Counted from the stretch's first letter, positions 22,861 through 35,135 are shown. The stretch is DNA of 64,000 nucleotides from Clytia hemisphaerica (GCA_902728285.1 CACVBU010000514.1:51632-115631), one strand, 5' to 3'. Translations and numbers: made by a program. The notes: generated from the sequence alone by a model not told the origin.

Positions 22861-24528
22861 TAGATGGTATTATTATGACATACAGCAAATGACGGACAAC
22901 CTACAAGATAAAATATAAAAAAACAATGATCGATTCATCCCGAGTTCCATATTTAACAATATTTATCAATGTTTTATTACACAAAGCCATTGAATTTAAT
23001 TTAAGACGACTTAAAGTCGAAAATTTCGCATAATATTTGAACATAAACGATCAGCATTATGCATTATATATTTTGAATGAAGCATTACACAAAAAATACA
23101 CATTGTATTGTACGTATAGGTCGTAGATACCCTGTTTTCTTATGAAAAATCTCAATCCATTAAGAACAAAAAGATTCCTTAAAAAATGCGACTAAAAAAT
23201 TCCTTTTTATATATAAGCGTAAAAAAATCTTTCAATTCAGAAGAATAATTCAGAGAACTTGAGAACTTGAATAAACTTGAGAAAATGAATTTTAAAATTC
23301 TTTGAAAATGAAGAAGAAAAAAAGAACTTTTCATTCTTTGATGCCAGAAACTTCATTTTGTGCTTCACTTGGGCAAAGTTTATATCAACTTCTTTCTATA
23401 AACAGTAGAATTTTCTAAAATTGAGAAAATGGCTTGTCAGAAAAATCTGTTGTATACTATCTTCACTTTTTGATATGAATTATGGCGCACCACCATCAAA
23501 ATCATAGGCAAAAAAAAACAGTTGAATTGTTGAGCTCCAGCTTCTGGACTAGAAAATGGCAGGGTAAAAACTAGCCAACTTTATAAGCTTTAAAGAAATA
23601 ATACTCCTTGAGATTAAAATTTGGCTATTTTTGCCAAAAATTTCGAAAATCTCAATGCAAAAATCCATATGAAAATATATTAAGAAAAGCTTGTAACTTA
23701 AGGATACAGACTTCGGTCAAGATTTATTTACCACTGTGACTCAAATTTTCCCACCAGATACAAATTGACTTAAAACCTCACTTATAAAGTAATGCAATTA
23801 TTCTTCTGATGCTGTAATAGACCTTTAAAATTATTTAATTAATTATTTCTAGGTTGACCGTAAACCTTACAAAATCATAAAATAAATGTTTACACACAAG
23901 TGAAAGTAGTAAGTGCTAAAAACAGTAAAAGAATCAATATATACGTAATCGATTAATGTATTTTCACTTACTGTAAAATCGAAAGAGAATTCCTGTATTT
24001 TTTAATACGCCGTTCCTTAATTCAAATCAAATGACTTTGGAGGTTTGGTGAAATGGTGGCCGAATTGCCGTCCCATGTTTTGTCAGATAGTCCTAAGTTA
24101 GAGCAGTTGACGGTGACTATTTAAACTGCATCCCAAAGGGTGGAAAGATTCCAGAAAAGCAACAAGAATCTTAGTACGGAAATGGGAATCTTATACAAAA
24201 CAACGGTACCACTGGAGTTTTTTATATATCAAAATGAAAATCCAGATTAGCAAAAGGTGTATCAAGATCGGTGAAGTTTAATTGAAGCTTGATTAGTTTG
24301 ATTTATTACCTTGTTGCTCATTCTTTTTACATTCCGACGGCTTATTAGCAGACGACCACACTAAACCATAAAGAGCAGGCCAATATCTATCATCCTATTG
24401 GGGAGGAAAAGCTGGAAAAATTTACTTACCAAACCCATCGAACACCAATCAAACTTCATCGGATAAAAAACTGTCATCAAACTTATATAATCAAACTAAT
24501 CAAAAAAATTTCTTACCAAATAAAGTTC
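22861..24528. other. Unassigned non-coding sequence
   Basis: I see no ORF with protein-like composition, no TIR pair and no clear tandem array in this AT-rich stretch. Poly-A runs and short direct repeats only. Confidence 0.4.
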
Positions 24529-24575
24529 GGTAATCGAACAGCTATCGTTTGGGTAATCGAACAGCTATCGTTTGA
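24529..24575. repeat. Perfect tandem duplication of ~25 bp
   Basis: GGTAATCGAACAGCTATCGT followed by TTG is present twice in direct succession. Confidence 0.85.
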
Positions 24576-24601
24576 TTTCGATGGATACTGTGAAGTCGAG
24601 T

Positions 24602-24744
24602 ATAACTTGCATCAGTGGAGGGAAACTTACATATAGCCACCACAATTTCAAAACAAAAGTACTGCGCAGCTCTGCTCGAAGCTCTACTCTACCATTTAAC
24701 TTCATTTGAGGGGCTATGCATTAGCCTCCACTGACGCAAGTTAC
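24602..24744. mobile_element. ~140-bp MITE with TA flanks
   Basis: AACTTGCATCAGTGGAGG (24604-24621) is matched in inverse by CCTCCACTGACGCAAGTT (24725-24742) with one mismatch. TA lies at each outer edge. The interior also has loosely paired GGGAAACTTACATATAGCC / GGGGCTATGCATTAG. It is consistent with a Tc1/mariner-type MITE. Confidence 0.7.
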
Positions 24745-25299
24745 CCGATCTCACGGTAGTTTGACAGTTCGATTACGAAAATGATCACTGAATTTCAATT
24801 AACTTGATTTCTAAAAAATACTTGCTAAAACTGACTGTTTGTCACAACTGGTTTCACTATTAACACATTACTATCTGGTGAAAAAAGGAAAAAAAGATCA
24901 TACCTGCGCCGTTTGTAGTTTTAGCGAAGAAGAGGCAGGGTTTTATGTTGTTGTTGTGAAATAGTAACTCTTTTTATTCTACTTAATGAGCATTATCAAT
25001 TTATTGGTGCATTCAGTAACTACACAAACATAAAATACTTAGTAGTAAACGAAAAATAAACCTTTTTAAATACTCTACAAAAGGCCAGAAAACATGATAA
25101 AAATTGATACAGCAGCAGCAAGTTTCAAAAGCAGCCATTAAAAAAAGTTCTCACGATGAATGTTTACAAAAATGCTTGGTTACCCTTCTTGCACTAGCGT
25201 AATTTTAATTATCTAGAAAGTTATGGAGCCGTACGCTCCAAACTGTGGAGCTAATAATACAGTCGTCAAAAAGGCTTGATATAATTTATTATCTTCACA

Positions 25300-25480
25300 G
25301 TTATCGGACCACTATAAAAACGCGCGAAAATCGTATCTGGCTAAACGAACGTGTAAAGTGTAAGTTAAATTTAGGAAGTTCCTCCACCGTATGGAGTACT
25401 TTCGTTTTCTAAATTTTCGTCCTATATCGCACCATGGCTATCGTAATACTTTCGCTAAGGCGAAATTAATAAAGTCAATA
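25300..25480 (+). promoter_or_regulatory. TATA-like box and polyadenylation-signal pair (possible solo LTR)
   Basis: CACTATAAAAACGCGCG at about 25309 resembles a TATA box, and AATTAATAAAGTC at about 25464 contains AATAAA, about 155 bp downstream with no ORF between. That spacing is what a short LTR (U3-R-U5) or a tiny transcription unit would show. No second LTR or clean TG...CA boundary was found, so the reading is weak. Confidence 0.25.
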
Positions 25481-25957
25481 AATTGTATTTCTTACAAACA
25501 CGAACTTTAATCACAATATTTCTTCTGTTTTTATATTTTTATATTCACGTAATACACCACCCCTCTACACCTGCATAGACACGGTACATACATCTCTTTA
25601 AACTGGATAAAAACAAAACTTGCTTTTGCTCTGATTAGATCCACAGTCTTATGTTTACGTGGGTCTCGTGTGCTCAAAAAGCAGAAAACTGAAAACTTGG
25701 ATGATATTATTATCACTGAAGCTACTGCTTATATAAACTAGTTTTTTTCTTTTACTATTTTCTAACCCTTTGTTTTTTCTATGTTTTAATATTTCAACCT
25801 GTACTTATACATATAATGTATGTTACGTTTTTAGACCCAGTCAACTGAGGCTCTGGGAAATATATACATACATCTCGGTATTGCACTCTCCCTTAATTTC
25901 AAAACAAGCCTTCTGTTTTAATTCAACATATACCACTTCTCATCACAGCTACAATAT
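25481..25957. other. Unassigned non-coding sequence
   Basis: Nothing recognised. Short ORFs on both strands (25531-25716 minus, 25770-26042 plus) lack domain signatures. Confidence 0.35.
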
Positions 25958-27827
25958 GTACTACAACAACAACAACACACAGAGAATATCGCCTACCATC
26001 CATCCACGACCTCCTCAAACAACCAAACCTCCCAGAAATTAAACGAAGAAAACTAGTCAGCCAAGAGCACACCAAGAACTTTAATACCAGATTAATCCAC
26101 AACCTCTCTGACCACAACCTTACCAATGAAGAACATCTCGTCCTTTGCAGAGGCCTAAATTACTCACCAGGCATTCCACAATTTAAGTTTCAATCCAATC
26201 CAACCCAAGTATATAACAACCTGAAAAGACACATCGACATTAAAATGTATTTTGACGAAGAACAACAAAACAACAATCAACAAGACAATAACAACAACCA
26301 GCTACCGAAACTCCCTAAAAAACGAAAATCCGACTGGACCCCATCTGCTAGACAAAACGAACCCATCAACCATTTCTTCGAGCAACTCTATAACTCCGAA
26401 ATCGAACCAAGACCTACCGAACGAAGACAACATAAACATATCTTGACACCTTATAACTCTCTCTTAAACAACCCACAACATCATCATAAAGAAAGCAGAT
26501 AAAGGAGGAGGTTTGGTCATCCTCAACAAAAAAGACTACAATGACAAAATCAACAAAGAACACCTCAAGAACTAGAAGACGACCCCACCCAACGAATTAC
26601 CTATGACGTACGCGCAACAATCCAATACCTCATTCTCAAACACTATATCGACAACGCCACTGCTAAATTCCTCCAAACCCCCGACCAACCAAGAACTCCA
26701 ATTTTTTACCGCCTACCTAAAATCCACAAAGTCAACAATCCCTTCGCCCAATAGTATTATCCGGATTTGACAGCCCCACAGACAACCTATCACGCTATCT
26801 TGCACACTATCTACATCCACTGGTGGAATCCCTCCCTGCTTATTTGAAAGACACCAAACACTTCTTACAACTTTTAGACACCTGGAACGAACCACTACAC
26901 AAAATCACCATGGTAACAGCTGACGTGACATCTCTCTACACCAACATCCCACACGACGAAGGACTAGAAGCTCCAACGACATATTACGCAAAATCTCATA
27001 ACATACTACCCGACTACGCACCCAATGTAACTGTAATCAAAATTCTACTGGACACAATTCTTACCAACAGTAACTTTCGCTTAATGGACAAACACTACCT
27101 ACAGAGGACAGGGACAACGATGGGCGGCAGATATGCTCCACAGTACGCCTTTCCTTTTTAAGGAAAGGCTAGAAAAAGAAATTAACGAAAATCATGATAA
27201 CAACATAGCTCTCTGGCGTCGTTTCATTGATGACATATTTATCCTATTCAAAGGCTCACACGATGACCTACAAAACCTGAAACAATACATGAACCAACTG
27301 CACCCAACTATTAAATTTACCTTTGAAGAATCCCCACGTACCATCAATTTCCTGGATGTTCAAGTAACCATCTCAAACAACCATTTACCGAAAGCCCACT
27401 GACCGATCCCAACTTCTTCATTTCGACCCTTCCATACCAAGGAAGGTATCATCTACTCGCAAGCATTGAGATGCAACATGATCATTAGCAACAACCACAC
27501 CTTGAACGAAGAACTGTACAATCTATCCAGAACACTTCTAGCTCGCGGATATCCATTACACATCATCAACAGAACATCAAAAAAGCCCTCACCAAAACCA
27601 GACATGACCTTTTATATCACCAAGATGAACAACAAGAAAAGCAACACATCCTACCGCTTATTCTCCACAATGACAGAGACAAAACCATAAAAGACAAAAC
27701 CTATCAAACATGACCCACAATAGATCAAAATGTCGAGCTATCCAACACTCTCAAGAGACCTAAAACAGTCTACAAAAATAACAAAACACTTGGAACAAAA
27801 CTTACTTCCACAGACACTAAAATCTAA
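25958..27827 (+). pseudogene. Penelope-like element reverse transcriptase (lineage 1), frameshifted
   Basis: This is a retroelement RT of the Penelope-like (PLE) type. In order, it shows an N-terminal region (NLSDHNLTNEEHLVLCRGL, about 26105-26160); KKADKGGGLVILNKKDY at about 26480-26535; PIFYRLPKIHK at about 26700; TADVTSLYTNIPHDEG at about 26917-26960; TGTTMGGRYAPQYA at about 27110-27150; the catalytic RRFIDDIFILFKG at about 27205-27250; INFLDVQV at about 27350; and a C-terminal SQALRCNMIISNN / LLARGYP section. The C-terminal frame runs to a stop at 27827 and includes LGTKLTS. The reading frame breaks at least five times (near 26500, 26560, 26750, 27150 and 27400), so it is inactive. A GIY-YIG endonuclease domain was not seen downstream. 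It differs in motif wording from the PLE at 53.7-55.5 kb. Confidence 0.85.
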
Positions 27828-28339
27828 ATCAAACAACTTAATTATATCGATCTAAAACATTCCAAAAATCAGACTTATGAATGAATATATAATTAATTTT
27901 TGTTAAAAAAGGATATTTTGTCACCCATTTATATAACAAAAAACTTTTTTCCATAATAAACATCCTTACCAGCTCTTTTACAAGCCTTTCTCTAATTTTT
28001 CAACCAGTCCAAAAGAACTCATTTTAGCCTAATGACCCACGTCGTTCCATATTTCCCTGTAAAACGATTTCGGCGATTACGGAGATAAATACAACACTGT
28101 ACTTGTATAAGGGTGTTGCTCCAATTTTCAAAAGAGGGAAATGAAATCATTAAAGGATTCCTTGTTGCAACGGAAAACCTCAAAAACCTTTTCCAAAACC
28201 ATTCACACCTCTACGGACATGCTACTACTGTCCCAATTTATACCCTAGGAATCTATTCACTATTCCATTATGCTGGACTTGACTCCTCCTTTCCTAGGTT
28301 CTATTCATTTCTCTGTCACTTTCGATATTTGGACTTCTT
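27828..28339. other. Unassigned spacer
   Basis: AT-rich sequence after the Penelope RT. ORF 28113-28412 has no recognised domain and overlaps the start of the repeat array. Confidence 0.35.
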
Positions 28340-29330
28340 TCAGCCAGCACTAAGGTCTCATGTTCGAACCTTACTAAGATACTTCCAACTTCAACTGATT
28401 TCTTTCAAATAGCAACACTTCACTGCACTATTTTGGTCGTCCACACACTCGAAACTATGCTGAACTTGGTCTCTGCTGATCCTCCACCATCTTGATGTCT
28501 AGTTCAACATTTTCTCAGTCACGCTCGATTTCTTCCTTTCACTTTCGATTTTTCTCTTTCACTTTCGATTTTTTTCCCTTTCGCTTTCGATTTTTCAATT
28601 TCCTCCAGCACAACATTGAGATCCCAAGGTCGAGCCCCACTAAAGCACTTTCGATCCCAACTTTTCACTCCGAACAGCAATACTCCACTGTACCATTTGG
28701 GTCTTTTACTCTAGAGCTCACTCCATGCTCTATTATCCTCTCATCGTCTTGATTTTTTACAATTGCTCCTTTCCAATTTCGATTTCTCTCTTTCACTTTC
28801 GATTTCTCGATTTCTTTTAGCGCAACACTAATATCCCAAGTTCGAACCCCACTAGAACACTTCCGATTTCAACTCACCTACTCGAAATAGCAGCACTTCA
28901 CTGCACAATTCTGGTCTTCTGCACACTACATGTTCTGCTATCCCCTCGCCATCTTAGATTGCAGTTAAACATTATTGCTCCTTTCCACGCCCGATTTCCC
29001 CTTTCACTTTCGATTTCTCGATTTCTTCTGGCACAACAAGTTCGAACCCCACTATGATACTTCTGATTTCAATTTACTCCAAATAGTAGTACTTCAACAA
29101 AATATTCTCGTCTTTTACACACTCCATACTCTGTAGATCCTAAATCATCCTGGCCTCTAGTTCAACATTTTTCTGCCACTTCTTCCGTTCACTTTCTTGA
29201 TTTCTTTCAGCACAACACCAAGGTCAAAGTCCAAACGGCACTAGAGCAAGGTCTAGAGCACTCCGAATCCCAACTTACTCCAAACAACAGTACTAACAAT
29301 ACTTTCCCATCACTTTCACTTCTACTTCCG
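28340..29330. repeat. Diverged ~220-bp tandem array
   Basis: About five units, each with the succession CAGCRCAACA, (C)AAGTTCGAACCCCACTA, CGATTTCAACT, AGCAGTACTTCACTG, TCTTCTGCACACTCCATG and CTTTCACTTTCGATTTCTCG. Unit starts fall near 28340, 28605, 28815, 29030 and 29205. The ORFs in it (28492-28752, 29207-29482) are by-products. It is satellite-like or derived from a dispersed repeat. Confidence 0.65.
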
Positions 29331-29794
29331 TCCAGTTTTCCCACACGACCCACAGCTTCCTGGAATTCGCCACGGGGGAATCTAGTAACAGTAAAGCAGA
29401 AGAAAACATTGAACTGCGCTCGTTTTCCTTGGTTTCTGTTTACAAATGGCGCATCAAATATATATTTTTTAATTTCTATCACTCACTCGCAAAAAACTTG
29501 CAAAGAGTACCAACGCCAGTGGGTATAGTTATTTCATCTGCAAATAACTCAATCTAGTCGTTTTTTATACAGTCGTTTTTCCACATTTTTCTTCGTTATC
29601 GCTATTCGCTGCTGTTGCTGCACACGCGTCAACTGTTAGTTCTTTATTCGACAATTGCCCAGTCAACGTTAGAGCATTTCTCTCTACTATACTTTACTAT
29701 TATTCCATTATTCATAAAGTTCTTCCTTCTGATAATAATCCATTTAGGGGAACTTCTCCATTTATACATTAGATAAAATATTCCCTAAATGTGA
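29331..29794. other. Unassigned sequence
   Basis: No gene, tandem array or TIR recognised. Confidence 0.35.
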
Positions 29795-29975
29795 CCTAAG
29801 GCTTGGTGGTGTAGTGGATAACTCTCACAGATCTGATCACGGTGGTCTTAGGTTCAAAACCGACTCAAGTACTATTTCAAAACGCAGTTAAATTATTTGA
29901 TTTTCACCATTTATGTCTCAATGACCTTTCTAGCCCACACAGGCGAAAGCAATAATAATCATCATCATCATATCA
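29795..29975 (+). mobile_element. tRNA-derived SINE
   Basis: The Pol III A-box TGGTGTAGTGG (29807-29817) matches the TRGYNNANNNG consensus, and the B-box GGTTCAAAACC (29851-29861) follows 44 nt later. That is tRNA-gene spacing. A tRNA-like head is followed by about 75 bp of unrelated body and a simple-repeat tail AATAATAATCATCATCATCAT (29950-29972). The acceptor stem does not pair well and no 3' tRNA end is evident, so a SINE is preferred over a functional tRNA gene. Confidence 0.7.
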
Positions 29976-30034
29976 GAGGAATGTAAAGAGATGGTAAAAC
30001 AGCTTTCTTGAAAACAATGGAAAAACGGCTCTTC

Positions 30035-30745
30035 ATATGTGATCCCCCAAGCGATTTGGAGTACATTGAAAATAAGACCGGTCTTGGTGCGGACAGATCG
30101 ATAAAATGTGCGGCAAAAAAGCGACGAAACGATTTACCGTGCGGTAAAATGATAGCTTTGTATCGGCCAGAAATCATCCAAAAATCTTTTCTAAAAATCC
30201 ATTCAAACGCACTCGATCGGTCACTAAAGAGCACCATTTGAATAAGTGCGGTATACAGTGCGGTCATGGTGCGGACATTTTGCTGTTCGAAAGGTTTGTC
30301 GGCAAACGAGAAATCATAACAAACAGCATACATTTTACGGAATGGTTTTTTACATGACTGTTCGCCGATTTTATAACGTTTGGCAAAATAAACAAAATTG
30401 AACTCAAGAATTCACATGTGAGCATCGAACATCGAACATCGCAAGTTCTTTTTGTGTGTCCAGAAACAAGTTGTTGTTTTGCTTGCTTGAACTCGAGGCT
30501 GAAATTCTTACGGCAACTGAAAGAAATATAAACAAATGGCGGGGACCGCACCATCGTCCGCTTTAGTCGGCGGGGACCGCACCATCGTCCGCTTTAGTCG
30601 CCGTTTTGTACGCACGGACCGTACGGTACTGTGCGGTCTTCTGGCTGCTTTTTTTAACTTTTACACGCACAGGCGGCGCGAGCACGACCGCACCAAGACC
30701 GGTCTCGTTTTTAATGTACTCCAAATCGTTTGGAGGGTCACATAT
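30035..30745. mobile_element. CCGG-rich MITE, family A, copy 2
   Basis: TIRs of about 58 bp pair ATATGTGATCCCCCAAGCG (30035 onward, including GATTTGGAGTACATT and AAGACCGGTCTTGGTGCGG) with 30686-30745 (CCGCACCAAGACCGGTCTCG ... GTCACATAT). The interior contains many GTGCGG/CCGCAC words and an exact 31-33-bp tandem duplication around GGGGACCGCACCATCGTCCG at 30538-30601. Same family as 318-728. No transposase is inside. Confidence 0.85.
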
Positions 30746-30895
30746 GGGACAAGCTGGAGTTTTTACAAGCATTTGATTTGGTTGGCCGTTAACCAGTAAT
30801 TAAACAATTTTGTTACTTTTTCTAAAGAACGCGTCATCTCTATCACTTCAAATGACCAATTAGTGAAGTATCTTGTAAAAACTCCAGCTCATCCC
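30746..30895. mobile_element. Small MITE, family B, copy 2
   Basis: The ends GGGACAAGCTGGAGTTTTTA and its inverse TAAAAACTCCAGCTCATCCC (30872-30895) form a ~24-bp TIR with two mismatches. It directly abuts the right end of family A copy 2. The core TTTTTCTAAAGAACGCGTCA is identical to that at about 5655 in copy 1. Confidence 0.75.
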
Positions 30896-31479
30896 CTTCA
30901 TATACCAGGTCTCTTGCCCTTACGGGAGTTTATGTCGAGTAAATAGGATTCTTTTGTTGTCGCTATAAAACATCTGCATAATTAGCGTGTTGTGACAAAA
31001 AAAAATTATTTCAAGCCTGATTATGCGCAAACTTTAAGGGCCTATGTTTTGGGTACGCCTCTCCTATACGAAAAGGTATCTATATCTTCTTGTTCAGAAT
31101 TTCCTAGCGATTCTACTGATATAACCGCATCATGAACGCACCATAATATGGAAAGCTAGAGCTCGAGAAAATTATAACTTCATCTTGATTTTACTCGATT
31201 TCTGACAGTATCACAAGAACCAATTTAATATCATTGCGTTAAGAATTTATTTTGCTATACATTGGTAAAAATATTGCTCCTTATTCTTAACAAGGAACTG
31301 AATGGACCTACCTGATGATGAAAGTTAGATAGCAATGCGAGGAGAAAAATGAAAAAATCAGCCAGAAAATATAGCGTTTAGCGAAAATGCATAACGCAAT
31401 AAATTCATCATTGATGGGGGGAGAGGGAAGGGTTGTAGGAAAAAATAAATAGAAAGTTCTGGTCGTAATAATCAGTTTT

Positions 31480-31700
31480 ATTGACAATTGAATCATACTT
31501 GATGGTGAGCATTGTCATCAATAATGTTTTTGTAAGAAAAACATAGAAATACAAGAAAAAAATCTAATGAAAATTTGCAAAAATTGCGATTTCCAGCATT
31601 TGTAACCGGAAAAACTTTGTTCTCAAAATTCGAAGTCAGCCATGTTTTGAGCATTAGGAATACGCATCTTTCTGCAAAAAATCAGGCAAAAAACATATTC
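31480..31700 (-). repeat. Inverse copy of the 14-kb CCGG repeat
   Basis: GTTTTGAGCATTAGGAATAC, GCATCTTTCTGCAAAAAATC, ATTTCCAGCATTTGTAACCG and GAAAATTTGCAAAAATTGCG parallel, on the other strand, the units at 14580-14780. It is partial and more diverged. Confidence 0.6.
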
Positions 31701-31750
31701 AACTCCTGTTTTTCTTTATACCTCCATGTCCTATGCAACTATTTTTTCGA

Positions 31751-31886
31751 TATACAGTGGAGTTCCTATCACTCGATCATGCGCGGCGAACACAAATTTT
31801 TTCGAGTAAAGGAAATTTCGAGTTATGAAGAAAGGTTGAGAGACATTCAAGTTACAAAGATTCAACTTAAAGAGACTCCACTATAC
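31751..31886. mobile_element. ~130-bp pogo-like MITE
   Basis: TATACAGTGGAGTTCC (31751-31766) is inverted at 31871-31886 (GAGACTCCACTATA), with TA at both edges. The interior TCGAGTAAAGGAAATTTCGAGTTATG is typical of pogo/Tigger-derived MITEs (family recognition from memory). ORF 31575-31895 crosses it and is not a gene. Confidence 0.65.
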
Positions 31887-34190
31887 AAAGTTTAGATATG
31901 CTCAGACGTTATAGTTTGTTTCGCTCTGAAACGAAACTTCTCGAAAAGCTGTTCAAAACGTCAAGAAACATCAGAAACCGTATTCTTTAAAATAACATGA
32001 ACATATAAATTACTGGACATCCATCTCCTTTGTATTTTTGAAGATAACACTGCTACCTTCGTTGCCGCCTCGTTAAAGTCATAAAATGAAACAATAAATT
32101 TTGATGATATACCTCTTGGGAATAACTTGCTAACAACGTCAAAACTTCGACAAAAGTTTCTGTTGTTCTACTCTTCTCAAGTCTTTTATCTATATCATGA
32201 CAAAGATAACCGAGGCAAAATCATCATCAGCTTGTCAAAATTGCGACTAATATTCTTAAATTTGGACTCAAAAGTATGGAATAATTTTAGAGAGTATTAG
32301 CCTCCGTCTCAGAACGCGGTCAGAAAATTTTGCGGATAATTTCACAGCGAAAATGCATCCAGTGAAATGTGAGTAATGTATCATGATTTAAGTCGGCTGA
32401 CATAATTATACACATAATACATGTTACAAGTTCTGCCTTCGGATTTTCAAGCTCGGCTATAATAAAACTATATTACATGTTAGTAGCAGACCCGACTGAC
32501 TAATGTTATGTAGCAGGTTGAAACATGAGTTTCTGCTGGAAAGATGCAGTTTGTTTTCAAGTAAAATCTTCAAAATAAAACAAACTGTGTGGGTTTCTTT
32601 ACTTCAAAACAACCTACCAATAGTTTTGGAACACTCCATAATCAATTGTAAAAGGGGTTACACACGAAACGAGTCTCGTGTTCGCAGGCGAAAGGTTTTC
32701 TTAAAGGAAAGTAAAAGTACTGACGAAATTTGTAAACAAACCGTATGCAGCGGGATACAAAATCAAAACAAATGTCACATGTCAAAATAAAATATCAAAA
32801 CAAATATTTTGATTTTAATTGTTCTCTTTAATGACACGTGGTTCGCGCAATGTTTACATTTTGCTATTTTTTATGTCCCTTTAAACGTCTTAAATTTTAA
32901 GCCGCGAAACAAATCTTTGCAGAGATTCAATGGCACAAATAAAAAACCTAGTTAATAACACTAAATAACTCGAAAAGTTAAAAGCTCAAAAAAAATCGAG
33001 TTACCGTTTTTTTATGATTAATTATGACTAATGACGTCACAAAACTGAAATTTTGACTTTATATGCTAAATAACTCGTCATGTGAAAGAATGACAAAATA
33101 GAGAAAATTTTACAATAAGAAAACCAAAGGAAAATTTATATTTTCAAAATAGATGAAATATTTTGCATATACATTCATTTATAAAATATTGGAAAAAAGG
33201 TAAAAATATATAAAATATTGAAAAAAGGTAAAAGATTACAGCATCCAAAAAACTTTAAAAACAGGGAAACATTTCATAATTCCCAACATACACTTTTTTA
33301 AATATAAGAACAATTTTATAAGAACAACGAGGCTCAAAATCACCAAAAAATAGGAACAATTTAAGAACAATGCTGAGCCTGAAACTACTCAATTTCAAGC
33401 AATTTAGGGGTCAAAGTAATAAAAAAAATAAGAACAGTCGAGGCTCAGAAGAATTTTACTGGTTCTTATATAAAAAAAGGTGTAAAATGCAAAAGGAGAA
33501 AAAAAAATCTCATACATATAATACTGGGAAACATTTTCATAATCTGAAAGAACGTCAAAAGGAAAGAATTCCCCTAGCAGAAGCCATTTTATAATTTTTT
33601 CAAAAGCATGCTGCAAAAGCGATAAAATCTCACATAATTGGCAATCATAATTTCAAAAAATATCAAAAAGAAAAAAAGTCGTCATGCCAGGAAATTGCTT
33701 GAAAGAATTTTCAATTGAGGCGAAAATTAAAAAATGTAGTGTTTAACGAAACCAGACGGGGAAAAAATAATAATTTTCTTACCCGGCTGCTCATCTATAT
33801 AGTTCATAATAAAAAAAATCAAAAGTTGGAGTGTTCAAGCTATCAAAGTAGTTTCTTTAGATATTCCCACTTGTAAATCAAGATTTGTTTGTTAGTAGTT
33901 GATACATTAGTATATTCAAGGCTTACTTCATACTGTTTGTATATTTTTTTTTTTTTTGCCTGACAGCAAAACTTTTCTACATTTTTTAAATGCATGTGGA
34001 AGAAAATAGACCTTTTTTCAAAGAGGCCACCCTGTTGAATAATTATGTAGTCCAGCAGAAAAACAATGATAAAACCATGCATAATTATTACAATAGGTAT
34101 GCACGATACAGTAATTATGCATGGCTCTACCATTGTTTTTATGGCTGGACTACATAATTATTCGACATGATGTCCTCTTTGAAAAAAGGT
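31887..34190. other. Unassigned AT-rich sequence
   Basis: No gene recognised. ORF 32503-32790 lacks a domain signature. About 33420-33490 (TTTTACTGGTTCTTATATAA with CGAGGCTCAGAAGAA) is a copy of the small repeat near 21540, and GAGGCTCAAAATCACC at about 33330 may be another part of it. Elsewhere there are only poly-A/T runs. Confidence 0.4.
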
Positions 34191-34194
34191 CTAT

Positions 34195-34665
34195 GTCAAA
34201 TTCACAACAAAAGTTTTCCACATTTTAAACACACATGTAAGAAAATCTCGATATTCATAACAAAAGTTTTCAGGTTTAAAACACACGTCTAAGAAAATCT
34301 CCAAATTCACGACAAAATGTTCCATGTTTTAAACGCATGGGGTAGAAAATGTTCAAATTCACAGCAAAAATTTCAATGTTTTAAACGCACATGGGAGGAA
34401 ATGTCCAAATTCGCAACAAAATTTTCCATGTTTTAAGCGTGTGCACACGGGGAAGAAAATGTCCAAATTCACATCACAGCAAAAATTTCCACGTTTTAAA
34501 CGCACGTGGAAGAAAATGTCAAAATTCACAACCAAAGGTTTTCCACATTTTTAAACGCACGTGGAAGAAAATGTCCAAATTCACAGCAAAAATGTCCACG
34601 TTTTAAACGCACGTGCAAGAAAATGTCCAAATTCACAACCAAAAGTTTTCCACGTTGCAATTTTA
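34195..34665. repeat. Minisatellite, ~50-60-bp units
   Basis: About eight diverged units of the form TTTTAAACGCACGTGGAAGA, AAATGTCCAAATTCACARC, AAAARTTTCCACG. Overlapping short ORFs (34391-34848; repeated RKCPNSQ) are produced by the repeat. Confidence 0.85.
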
Positions 34666-35135
34666 AAACACCAAGGGAAATTCAATCATCAATCAGTAAA
34701 TTTTGGTCCGGGTTTAAATTTTTACATTAAGGTATGTGTACACCTTTTTTCCGATTTTTTATCAAAAAAAAAATTTTCAGTCAAAGTTACTGGATTTCAT
34801 ATTGGTAAAATCGCGATCTTAAAATCTTTTTTTGATCCAGAGTTATAACCATTTAAATTTCAAAACAAAGTTCGTCTTATGATGGATTATTTACTCAAAT
34901 AATTGTCTCTTTCGGAAACAACAAAGACAAAAGAGAGAATTCAGCTGATGTTTATTCTCACCTCTATTGAATAGTAATATTTTTGACACATTTCACTGAT
35001 TACTCAAATAAACAGCAATTATCTCGTTAAAAATTTCAAATTGATGTAGAAAAAAACGAAATTTTACCACACCATACTCTTTTTAACGAAGTTAAAGTCA
35101 CCCATAGCACCCAACTTCATTCTTTTTTTATGAGA

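Noticed and set aside
29795..29870. Functional tRNA gene
   Set aside because: A and B boxes fit, but the acceptor stem does not pair and a SINE-type body and simple tail follow.
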